The notes under the pieces were generated by a model. The model saw nothing but the letters and a program-made list of their open reading frames with translations, did not search any database and was not told the origin of the DNA. Of a DNA stretch of 19,252 bases, positions 9,841-18,061 are shown piece after piece. Position numbers and translations under genes: made by a program. This stretch comes from Conidiobolus incongruus B7586. Its lineage: Eukaryota > Entomophthoromycota > Entomophthoromycetes > Entomophthorales > Conidiobolaceae. Positions within the stretch are counted from its first letter, which is position 1. Each line of letters opens with the position of its first letter. The stretch covers positions 1 through 19,252 of the forward strand of contig JNEM01016341.1 of NCBI GenBank assembly GCA_000697335.1. Reading direction: 5' to 3'.

Positions 9841-9842
9841 TT
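9837..9842 (-). promoter_or_regulatory. AATAAA overlapping the cofilin stop codon
   Basis: On the minus strand the end of the gene reads GTC TAA TAAACC, so an AATAAA hexamer begins inside the TAA stop. If it were used as a poly(A) signal the 3' UTR would be only some 10-30 bases. It may simply be chance. Confidence 0.25.
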
Positions 9843-10248
9843 AGACACGGTTAATTTTGTCTAAAACGGCTTCAAAGGTGATATCATCGAAATCGTTAGC
9901 TTGAATTTGGACTTGGGGTTCGATAGCTTTTGCAAAGTTGTTGAGACTGGAAGCGTAAACCATACGAGCCTTCAATTTGGAATCACCTGGGATCCAAGAG
10001 ATAAAAACAATTTTATTACGTTTACCTTCATCCCTTTCATAATCAAAGTCAAAGACGGCGTAACGACATTCAGTGGGTTGTAAAGCACTAACGAAATCAT
10101 CAAAAGAACCCTTTTCGACAGCTTGATCGACTACAACTTCGGTAAAGCTATCATTTAACTTGAAGGTGATGTACTTGTATTTGTGCTTTAACTTGAGTTC
10201 TTGGTAGATGTCCAAGCATTGATCATTGATACCGACTCCACTAGCCAT
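9841..10248 (-). CDS. COF1: ADF/cofilin, actin-depolymerising protein
   Basis: ADF/cofilin binds actin monomers and filaments and severs ADP-actin filaments in the cytoplasm. The 135-residue protein is one complete ADF-H domain of normal length. It has a MASG N-terminus with Ser3 at the usual regulatory phosphorylation position, KYKYITFKLND near 23-33, CRYAVFDFDY at 61-70 (the conserved ECRYAV core), and WIPGDSKLKARMVYASS at 85-101, the long actin-binding helix and its lead-in. The sequence resembles fungal cofilins more than amoebal or animal ones. No intron is needed; the start context AAAATGGCT is good. Codon use is moderately biased to AAG and GTC, in line with good expression (inferred). 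Confidence 0.96.
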   Translation of the reverse strand: MASGVGINDQCLDIYQELKLKHKYKYITFKLNDSFTEVVVDQAVEKGSFDDFVSALQPTECRYAVFDFDYERDEGKRNKIVFISWIPGDSKLKARMVYASSLNNFAKAIEPQVQIQANDFDDITFEAVLDKINRV

Positions 10249-10837
10249 TTTGATATGTTAGTAAATTAAAAGATGATTTTAAAATAAAACTGAATGAAAA
10301 TGCACTATTTAAATTACTATTCAAATTTAATATACTTGATGGTGCTGAATCTCAAATAAACATGTTAAACTCACTTCATTGAGTGATTATGGGACTTGAG
10401 TTTCTCATAATAACAAATGATCATCTATGATTTAATTGAATTGGAAATTGTTGTTGATTGCATTTTCATATTTAGTCAATTAAGGTCGCTCATTTAGCCA
10501 AGAATTAATTCCTTAATTAATACTATTAATTGTATTTTACTTATAATAAAATAAGAGTCAATTATCGCTATATGTTTTCTAAACGAATATAGCATACCAT
10601 TTCAAATCATTCCTTTCAAAATGTAACTCAAAATTTTAAATTGGCCATTTACATTCTAAATTAAACTTTTTGTAAAATTATTACGTATGCAAAAAATATT
10701 TAATGAAATTATAAAAAATTTTTTGAATTTTTATGCAATGTGAACTCTTCATAAATTTTCTCCATATTTATCAATATTATATCACTTTTAATGTTTTATT
10801 GACAGTTTTGTGGTGTTAACGTCTATGAAATTCTAGT

Positions 10838-10960
10838 TTAATGAGTTAGCTTAATTTTGGATCTATTCATACCTAAGAAAAACCAAGGTTTATAATCTTT
10901 TTTGAGATTAATGATGAACTCAGCAACTATTTCTTGGAAGCCAATAATTTGGCATCGTAA
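10838..10960 (-). other. Short open frame of unknown status (40 codons, no start codon at its beginning)
   Basis: The minus strand is open for 40 codons ending in a TAA at 10838-10840. It includes FQEIVAEFIINLKKDYKPWF and FLGMNRSKIKLTH, a mixed residue composition unusual for this A/T-rich gap. The codon range has no ATG near its beginning. I recognise no family. It could be an exon of an unannotated gene, a decayed coding remnant or chance. Confidence 0.2.
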
Positions 10961-11503
10961 TCATCAGGAATGTAATAATTTATTTTGGATAATTGTAATA
11001 TATTATAATATATTGGTTATATTTAACAAATGTTGATCAATTTGAGTAAATTTTATCTAGATTAACCATTATACCACACCTATTATATTTGATTTTAAAA
11101 ATCTGATTATATTTTAGGTAGACAAAATGTAATTTGAATATATGAATCACAAATAAAAACATTTAGGATATTAATTTATATTCCTTCTTTAGTTTAACTG
11201 GGATCTCAGGATATTTTCTATTATACATATATATTATATTGATTATCAATATTAATTTATTAAAACCATATTTAATGAATCAAATAAACAATTAGGAAAC
11301 AGGTGATTAATTGAAATTCTAGAACACATCTGAATAAATTATGCTTATTTCGATAGTTTAAAATATATAAAAAATAAGAGAAATTATAAAAAATTGACTC
11401 ATGTCAATAATTTCATTCAAGTTATTTTATTATAAACTGTATTAATAATAATTACAGGATTGATGCTAAAGTCAACCTTTGATGTCGTATTAATGTTTTA
11501 ATT

Positions 11504-11671
11504 ATGATAGATAAGTTCTTTGTATTTGCTAAACATTTATGTCAACATCAAGTTCATGAAACTGATATTTTATTAGCAACGCATTTTTCATATCATAAAG
11601 TTAGTCTACTATTATTTGATAATGCTTATCATTTAGCACAAGTTTTTATATGGTATTTGATAGATCTATAA
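11504..11671 (+). CDS. Hypothetical short ORF, 55 residues, unrecognised
   Basis: The ATG at 11504 opens 55 codons ending in TAA. The peptide starts MIDKFFVFAKHLCQHQVHET and ends NAYHLAQVFIWYLIDL; it is rich in His, Leu and Phe and has amphipathic character. The local base composition is less A/T-rich than the flanks. There is no recognisable domain or homologue, no splice signals that clearly extend it, and no neighbour that suggests a role. It may be a remnant of a longer decayed coding region. Confidence that it encodes a real protein is low. Confidence 0.2.
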   Translation: MIDKFFVFAKHLCQHQVHETDILLATHFSYHKVSLLLFDNAYHLAQVFIWYLIDL

Positions 11672-13079
11672 AATGTTCATTCGCCATAAACTCAATTTGT
11701 TTTAATCTTCTGAATAGCAAATCAACAGAAAAACTTATTATTAAAATATGAATTTTAATAATAATGCTTATATTCTATTAATATTGAAAACTTGAGAAGC
11801 ATTTTTAAATTTTAAAACTATTCAATATTTTCTTATATGTTATATATGATCAGTTTTTAAGTAAAATATTGATTTAAATATAAATCACAAAAATGAATTT
11901 TAATTTTTTGTTTAGTATATTAAGTGTAATTGTATAGAAAATATCTCTATTGATGATAATAGTTATTAAATTAATTATATACATTCTTTTTATAATATAT
12001 GAAAATTTAATCATTTCAAATCTGGGATATTAATAAAAAATAATTTTTTAACTTGCAAACATTTTAAAGACTAACAAACCAAAATGATAATGTTGTTTTC
12101 CTATTCTGAACAAGAGAGTTGAAGTTAATTGCAAGATATAAGTTAAACATTTAAAAGTTATTTAAATAATGAAAAAGATTTAGTTATTTCGAAGTATATC
12201 TTAATGATTTGCTATATATCATTTTGTTATCAAATCCCACACTAAATATTGCATCGAAAGTACAGAAGGATCTATATCTCAGAAATACAATAGTTGTAAT
12301 TAAATTATTATACACCAAAATTTATAAAATGATATAATTTATATATCACAATTTTGAAATATGTAATTGAAATAGGGAATTTGAATAATTTTGCAAAGAA
12401 TGAATATTCAAATAATGTCACACTTAATGAATTAAATATGACTGTTAATTTATATATTTTTAAATCAAAAGTCAAAAAATCATTACTTCACTGAATATAT
12501 AATCAACTTATATTGATGTATTTAATTTGCAAATTACTTTAATTGCATTATCAATTAATTAGATAATTGAATATAAGTTAAATTTTAATTTAGAATGGAA
12601 TTCATATATTTTAAATTTGTATATTGGAAAAAAAATTAATAAAAAATATTTTTTAAATCAGATTTACATAAATTTTCTTATTTTAAAAATAACTTAATAT
12701 ATATGATATTAAGTATTCTTTATTATGTAAAAGGTTATTATAACAAAAATTAAAAATTTTAATAATAATTATTAAATTTGATTTAAATAAATTTTGGAAT
12801 TGCATAAATTAATAAAAATTATATTGATAACAAAAAGCCATCTCCCAAGTTATATATAATAAAGCCAAAACATGCACTAAAATTGAATATTATCAAAGAT
12901 TTTATAGAATAATAATATTTGATATTAAGATTTAATGATTGATTAAATCAATTAAAATATTTTATTATACTCATAAATTAATGTAAAATAGTAATAATCC
13001 AAGATTATTATGAAATAATGATTAATGTTGAGTATGCTAGTTTTATGCAAAATTATAATTTTCAACTCTCATAAATATG

Positions 13080-14879
13080 TTAGCGATTGGGTCTTCCACA
13101 TTTGAGACAAGTAGTACGACGGGCAAAGTTGTGGTAGCGGCATGAATCATTACGGCAGATCCAATCACCAGCCATGACTTTATGCGACATAGAATCACGA
13201 GAATCGCGATCGTAATTATTGCCACGGTTATTATAGCTGGGTCCACGATTGCTATAACTTGAAGGCCTGTCTGAATAACTGCTGTTATTTCTATCATTAT
13301 ATTGATTATCATATCTATCGTAGTTGGAGGGTCTACGAGGTTGATAGTTGTCACGACGCTCAGGTGGTGGATGGTAGCTATCGTAGCCACGATAAGGACG
13401 GTTATTGTAGCCGTTATATTGGTTATAGTTGCCACGATTGTTGTAATCTCGATTACTATTCATGCTGGGATACATATCAGGGTAGGTGCTTCGACGATTA
13501 TAGGAAGGGTTATTGCTGCTGTTGTTGCTGAAAGGAACCCCACTACCGCACTGAAAGCATCGATCTCTATGAGCAAAGTTATGTGCTTTACAGCCGCCAC
13601 AAATCCAGTCTCCAGGCTTAATCGGCTGATTAGTACGATAATTCATCTTATTTTCGTTCTCAGTTCTATAGTTAGGATAGTAAGAGGACTCAGTACGAGG
13701 TCTAGCAGGCTCGCCGCATTTCAAACAGGAAGTACGGTTAGCAAAGTTTTGAAAGTTGCAAGATCTGTTAGGGCAGAACCAATCTCCAGCTCTAATATTT
13801 TGATGAGAGGAGCCATTGTTGCCTACACCTCGAGTAACAACTGCAGGAACCTCTTCGGCATTGTCAGGTTTGGGCTCATGGCAACCCAGACAGGTTGTGC
13901 GGAAAGAAAAGTTGTGAGTTCTGCATCTGCTGTTCTGACAAATCCAGTCACCTCTTAATGTTCTTTGTCTTGAAGGACCTGAGCGATATGATGGACTTCT
14001 ACTTCTAGAACGATCACGAGGGGAAGCAGATCGATGAGGCTCCAAAATTCTGAGCGACGAATCAATAAAATCACCAGAAGAAGTAGAAACTTCGATTTTG
14101 AAGTTTTCAAACTTAGAACCATGAAGATTCAAAGCCTTGAGAGCTTCAGAATGGCTCTTCATGGTAACTAACAATATTCCAGGGAACATTGAATCAGTTA
14201 GTAATTTGGGTATCATGACTTGATCTAATTTTAATTCAGATAACTGAAGAATTTCGTCAATGTCAGCATATCGAACAGGGGATGGTAATCCAGTGACGAG
14301 GATATTTCGAGATTCATTTTGAGAAAACAGATCATAACTGATAGTGCGATCTTTGATAGAATCGAATAAAGCATTGGGAAGACTAGTCTCATTAACAATT
14401 AATGTAAGATAGTCAAGTATTTTTCTGCATCGCTCCATCGCAGATATATCTTCTTCCACAACCTCTGATATAATGCGCTTAGTTTTTGCTGAGAGTGCAG
14501 AAGCCTGCGCAGGAGTGGGTTGTGATTGAGGTTCCAAATGATATGGACCTTCTTGATGGACATCAAAGTATTTGCAAGTGCTGAAAAAACTAGGTAATCT
14601 CAAACCATGTTCCATTTTCTCCATAAACAATTTGACCTTGAAAGAATTGGTCCCAGCAGTAACCAAGCAAGTTTCCTCCAAATCTGGGAAGACTTGATAT
14701 ACCTCTGTCTCAAACTGATCCAAAGCTTCTTGTAAACTCATTGAAGGACTTAAATCTTCAGAAGGGTCACTCTCAGAGCGTTTAACCAACTCCATTAGGC
14801 TTGCAGAACGAGGTCTAATAAAAACATGACGATTTTGAACCGGTTCCAAAGTATGACGATCCAATAACATCCAAGCCAT
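13080..14879 (-). CDS. Nrp1-like RNA-binding protein: exonuclease-like N-terminus, RRM, RS stretch, four RanBP2 zinc fingers
   Basis: The 599 residues from the first in-frame ATG hold several parts. Residues 1-110 resemble the ERI-1-like exonuclease fold seen in fungal Nrp1 proteins (MLLDRHTLEPVQNRHVFIRP, then LVTAGTNSFKVKLFMEKM). An RRM lies at about 192-266 (RNILVTGLPSP). An RS-like stretch follows (283-305). Four RanBP2 zinc fingers sit at 310-339, 365-394, 423-449 and 571-599, each starting GDW(I/F)C; this type often binds single-stranded GGU-containing RNA. Fingers 1, 2 and 4 use CX4C and finger 3 uses CX2C. Residues 450-568 are a Tyr/Asn/Arg-rich disordered region typical of granule proteins. 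Seven in-frame codons (TTPEFCE) precede the ATG behind a CTGCTTAG acceptor ending at 14901, so the coding exon probably begins at 14900 and the true start lies upstream. Function in mRNA or granule biology is inferred. Confidence 0.85.
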   Translation of the reverse strand: MAWMLLDRHTLEPVQNRHVFIRPRSASLMELVKRSESDPSEDLSPSMSLQEALDQFETEVYQVFPDLEETCLVTAGTNSFKVKLFMEKMEHGLRLPSFFSTCKYFDVHQEGPYHLEPQSQPTPAQASALSAKTKRIISEVVEEDISAMERCRKILDYLTLIVNETSLPNALFDSIKDRTISYDLFSQNESRNILVTGLPSPVRYADIDEILQLSELKLDQVMIPKLLTDSMFPGILLVTMKSHSEALKALNLHGSKFENFKIEVSTSSGDFIDSSLRILEPHRSASPRDRSRSRSPSYRSGPSRQRTLRGDWICQNSRCRTHNFSFRTTCLGCHEPKPDNAEEVPAVVTRGVGNNGSSHQNIRAGDWFCPNRSCNFQNFANRTSCLKCGEPARPRTESSYYPNYRTENENKMNYRTNQPIKPGDWICGGCKAHNFAHRDRCFQCGSGVPFSNNSSNNPSYNRRSTYPDMYPSMNSNRDYNNRGNYNQYNGYNNRPYRGYDSYHPPPERRDNYQPRRPSNYDRYDNQYNDRNNSSYSDRPSSYSNRGPSYNNRGNNYDRDSRDSMSHKVMAGDWICRNDSCRYHNFARRTTCLKCGRPNR

Positions 14880-14951
14880 CTCACAGAATTCAGGAGTTGT
14901 CTAAGCAGATACATGAATATTAATATCAATAAAATCCTATTTAAAGCACTT

Positions 14952-15002
<51 letters not shown>

Positions 15003-15010
15003 AATAATAA
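14952..15010. repeat. (TAA)n trinucleotide microsatellite
   Basis: About 16 perfect AAT/TAA units run to 15000, followed by one C and two to three more units. The tract lies in the leader or probable first intron of the Nrp1-like gene, 50 bases from the predicted acceptor. Confidence 0.9.
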
Positions 15011-15033
15011 ATCATGACTGAAGGCAATTCGAA

Positions 15034-15170
15034 AGAAGAAGCTGGCGAGAGTGGTTGGCGGTAGTCTTTACCTCCGAAATAAAAATTGCTTTCAAACATA
15101 AGCCACCCTCCAAACCTAACCTTAAGCTAAAGGGATTGAAAAATTGAATACCTCACTACCAGCTTCTTCT
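15034..15170. repeat. 12-bp inverted repeat with a 113-base spacer
   Basis: AGAAGAAGCTGG at 15034-15045 has its exact reverse complement at 15159-15170. Similarity fades outside the 12 bases. The arms bracket the GC-richer part of the divergent promoter region. It could be paired regulatory sites, a weak RNA hairpin or chance. Confidence 0.6.
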
Positions 15171-15182
15171 AACGTTTAATGT

Positions 15183-15211
15183 GCCAACCTAAAGCCAACC
15201 AAAAAGCCAAC
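15183..15211. promoter_or_regulatory. Cluster of GCCAAC words
   Basis: GCCAAC occurs at 15183-15188, 15194-15199 and 15206-15211, about one helical turn apart, with further copies at 15322-15327 and, inverted, at 15054-15059. Such GC-containing words are rare in this DNA, so clustering between two divergent starts suggests binding sites for an unknown factor. No factor is claimed. Confidence 0.35.
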
Positions 15212-15264
15212 AAATATGCCATATGACATAAAATTATTTCAAAACCAAACAACCAATAAATATA

Positions 15265-15366
15265 TTATAAAATAAATAAATTACTAACCCCAACCTGTCC
15301 CGAATTCGAATTCGAGTCAATGCCAACCATTCTATCCGATACCAAGATAAGATTTTTCACAACCAT
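15265..15366 (-). other. Candidate 5' exon region of the Nrp1-like gene
   Basis: On the minus strand an ATG at 15366-15364 in the good context GCAAAATGG opens 33 codons to a TAA at 15267-15265. The peptide begins MVVKNLILVSDRM and continues GIDSNSNSG. A hydrophobic strand followed by an acidic/polar segment is what an exonuclease-like domain would need before TTPEFCEMAW. Possible donors are CAG|GTTGGG, phase 0 and compatible with the exon starting at 14900, and GTAATT further on. The exact splice pattern cannot be decided from sequence; an additional exon ending at a GTAAAG donor near 15073 is also possible. Confidence 0.3.
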
Positions 15367-15988
15367 TTTGCTCACAAAAATTTTCAGTCTCCTTTGATTA
15401 AATCTCACTAAGGTTTCCAATTGAATAAAGATTATAAAGTTGACCTAAAATTAAATACCAATAAGTATTTTATGAATACCAATAGAAATTTCGCTGGTAT
15501 TTAACCAAAAGTTAGAAGATCGAACACTCAGAAGTACCTAATAAGCTCTCAATTATCAGATATTAAACACTTAAAGTTTAAACTCAACATTAAATCAATA
15601 TAATTTCCATCTTGTTAATTCTGCATCCCACAAATCATGAGTAAATTTATTGTATGCTGTAATTCAATTTATCCAATTAAATTTAGAGAAAGGTTTGCTG
15701 GAGTTAAATAACTGGTTAATTATTTTTGAATGAGGTTAAAATATTAGTACTTAGCCAATCAAATTAAAATAAAAGTAGGTCATTAAATCACAAATTCTAT
15801 GATTTGAATAAAATTTAAAAAGTTTTTAAAAATTATTTTTATGACGTTGAATTTTTTAATTGAGCTTTTAAAATTTATTAAAATATCCCATTATTTATCA
15901 ATATAACCCTATAATAAAATTAATCATCTTGTCAAATAAATCAAATATTGTTATCTCTTTTCATTAATCGGTATTCATTAATTTATTG

Positions 15989-16012
15989 TATATATATATA
16001 TATATATATATA
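15989..16012. repeat. (TA)n microsatellite
   Basis: About twelve TA units, 190 bases before the delta-COP start codon. Confidence 0.85.
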
Positions 16013-16204
16013 TTCTATATTTGTAATTAGTGTACATAAAATATATTTGACACTATTCAAAAGTTTTACAATTTTTACATCAATTTGATTTTAAATTATT
16101 CCATCTTATTCATCTTATATAAATATATATTCATTGAATAGAAATATTAATATTTTATATTATTTAGATCTCTTAAATTTAATATTTAGTAAAAATAAAT
16201 AAAA

Positions 16205-18061
16205 ATGGTAATTACAAATTCTATTAATATATTTTTCATCTTTATTATTCCTTCAGATTAAATATATATTGAATTATTATATTATTTATATATTCTAAAT
16301 TCATTCTAATCATAGGTCGTTCTCGCCGCATCTCTCTGCACAGCTAGTGGCAAAGGTAGATAAATTTCAAAAATATTCTAGATCTCCCTTTGACTGACCA
16401 TTTCTAAAGTGCTTATTTCAAGACAATTTGTTGATGTACCTAGAACACGCATTGAAGGTTTACTCTCTGCATTTCCCAAACTTACAGATGTAGGTTCTCA
16501 ACACACCACCATTGAAACTGAAAATATCAGATATGTTTACCAACCTATGGACCATCTATTCTTAATTTTAATCACTAACAGACATTCTAATATTCTTCAA
16601 GATTTGGATACTTTAAGGTTGTTAGGACGTGTCGTCACGGAAATCTGTCATTCTACCGATGAAGACAGAGTTTTAGAAAATAGTTTCGAACTTTTAAGTG
16701 CTTTCGATGAAGTGATCCAATTTGGTTACAGAGACTCAGTCACTTTATCTCAAATTAAGACTATTATTGAGATGGAAAGTCATGAAGAAAGAATTCAAGA
16801 AATTATTGCTAGAGTAAATATAGTTATCAGAATATATAATAATGAATCGAGTTAACTTTATATTCATAGAATAAGGAGAAGGAAGCTAAGGATCGCATGA
16901 AAGAAAAGGTTCGCGAATTTGAAGAATCTAGAAAACGCGCTGCTCGCCAAGGCGGTTCTGGAAGCATGGGATCCAAGTATCAACCTGGATTTGCTTCTAT
17001 TCCACCCTCTGAGCCCAAATTCTCCACCACGAATGAACCTGCTTACGAATCACCCAAGCAATCAGCCCCTATCAATGCTTTGGGAAGTGGAAGTGGTATG
17101 AAGTTAGGTGCCAAGAAGAAGACTACAGAATTCATGGACAAATTAATGCAAGAAACTGGCATTGTCGAATCTACATCTCCCGTCCACAATCAAGAACCTG
17201 AAGAACTTCCCGATGAAGAGCAAGAAGGTGTTCATTTACAATTCCGTGAACACTTGGCTTGTCAAGTCAGTAGGGATGGTGGTGTCGAATCTCTTGATAT
17301 CAAGGGTGAATTGACTCTCAAGGTGAACAACGCTAATCAGGCTAAAATTAGAGTTCCTCTTTCATTCGACTCCAATCTTGGTTACCAATTCAAGACACAT
17401 CCTAATATTGACAAACAAAAATTTAACGAAGAGAGCGTACTACAGCTCAAAGATGTGTCTCGCAGCTTCCCTGTTGGCACCGGTCTCGGTGTCCTCAAAT
17501 GGAGAATTAATTCAAAGCAAGACAAATTGGTCCCATTTTCAGTCAATTGCTGGCCTAATGTCGTTGGTGACCATTCTGAAGTCAATTTAGAAGTTGAATT
17601 AGAAAACAAGGAATTAGAATTCAACAATGTTATTATTGAAATCCCTGTGCCGTAAGTTTTAAACTTTAATACTGCTGATATCATTTTTAAACTCTAATAT
17701 ATAATATAGTCACGGCTCTGAACCTACCGTTGGTGAAATTGAAGGCAATTATGAAATTGACTACCAAAACTCTGTACTTGTCTGGGAAATTCCTGTACTT
17801 AATGCCTCTAGTCCAGGTGCCAACCTTGAGTTCAAGGCCCCCACAGATGATGCAGATACCTTCTTCCCCATCCAAATCGGATTTGAGTGCCATCAACCCT
17901 ATTCAGGCCTCAAGGTAAATAACACAATCCATAGTTCCACCCAAATTTTCAATATTTATTAATTATTATAGATTTCTGAAGTGTTCGACGCTCAAACTGA
18001 GGAAAGCTACCCATTTTCGCATCATTCCGCTCTCACCGTAGAAGAATTCAGTGTTGTTTAG
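16205..18061 (+). CDS. RET2: Coatomer subunit delta (delta-COP), six exons
   Basis: Delta-COP is part of the F-subcomplex of COPI, which coats Golgi-to-ER retrieval vesicles. Exons: 16205-16207 (ATG alone), 16316-16355, 16410-16813, 16870-17651, 17710-17914 and 17972-18061; introns are 108, 54, 56, 58 and 57 nt, all GT-AG. The spliced protein has 507 residues (human 511). Exon 2 supplies VVLAASLCTASGK, which joins VLISRQFVDVPRTRIEGLL, the diagnostic delta-COP N-terminus. Residues 1-130 form the longin domain. A charged helix (KEKEAKDRMKEKVREFEESR, about 151-170) and a Ser/Gly/Pro linker follow, then the C-terminal mu-homology domain from about 265 to the end (EVELENKELEFNNVIIEIPVP, continued by HGSEPTVGEIEGNYEID). 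Ends at EEFSVV. The GTG at 16409 and ATG at 16897 are not starts. Confidence 0.93.
16208..16315 (+). other. Delta-COP intron 1 with a competing internal acceptor
   Basis: The donor GTAATT directly follows the ATG. The acceptor TCATAG ending at 16315 is required, because in-frame TAG precedes GTC otherwise. A stronger-looking acceptor, CCTTCAG with a pyrimidine-rich lead-in, ends at 16256 and would give a 49-nt intron, the usual size here, but a frame that stops after 14 codons. Confidence 0.8.

Larger units (their letters stand above)
10249..13079. other. 2.8-kb AT-rich gap between cofilin and the Nrp1-like gene
   Basis: Apart from two short open frames listed separately (10838-10960 minus, 11504-11671 plus), the stretch is A/T-rich with stops in all frames. 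The bases just after 10248 should hold the cofilin promoter (minus strand), but no element was recognised. The last few hundred bases presumably include the Nrp1-like gene's 3' UTR. I see no transposon ends, no ordered repeats and no RNA gene. Confidence 0.55.
14904..16204. other. Divergent region between the Nrp1-like gene and coatomer delta
   Basis: This 1.3-kb region must carry the promoters of two divergent genes and probably the missing 5' exon(s) of the Nrp1-like gene. The part from 15005 to 15370 is clearly less A/T-rich than other gaps and contains short open frames, an inverted repeat and several GCCAAC words. From about 15650 to 16204 it is A/T-rich with a (TA)n tract and no gene-like signal except the delta-COP leader. 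Confidence 0.5.

Noticed and set aside
13302-13958. Plus-strand 218-codon open frame opposite the Nrp1-like gene
   Set aside because: It is antisense to the zinc-finger and low-complexity region, whose biased codons suppress stops on the other strand. Its translation is a Val/Ile/Thr/Ser-rich string with no domain.
15014-15064. Plus-strand mini-ORF beginning MTEGNSKEEAGESGW
   Set aside because: It looks coding-like for 16 codons, but no downstream exon continues it, and the same bases are open on the minus strand (15001-15099). The evidence does not favour a gene.
16409-16855. Separate gene starting at GTG 16409 and ending at 16855
   Set aside because: GTG is the split Val codon at an exon junction, and the final residues read through intron 3 (16814-16869). 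All belong to delta-COP.
17382-17896. Minus-strand open frames opposite the delta-COP 3' part
   Set aside because: They lie antisense to firmly identified exons, cross real introns and show no domain.
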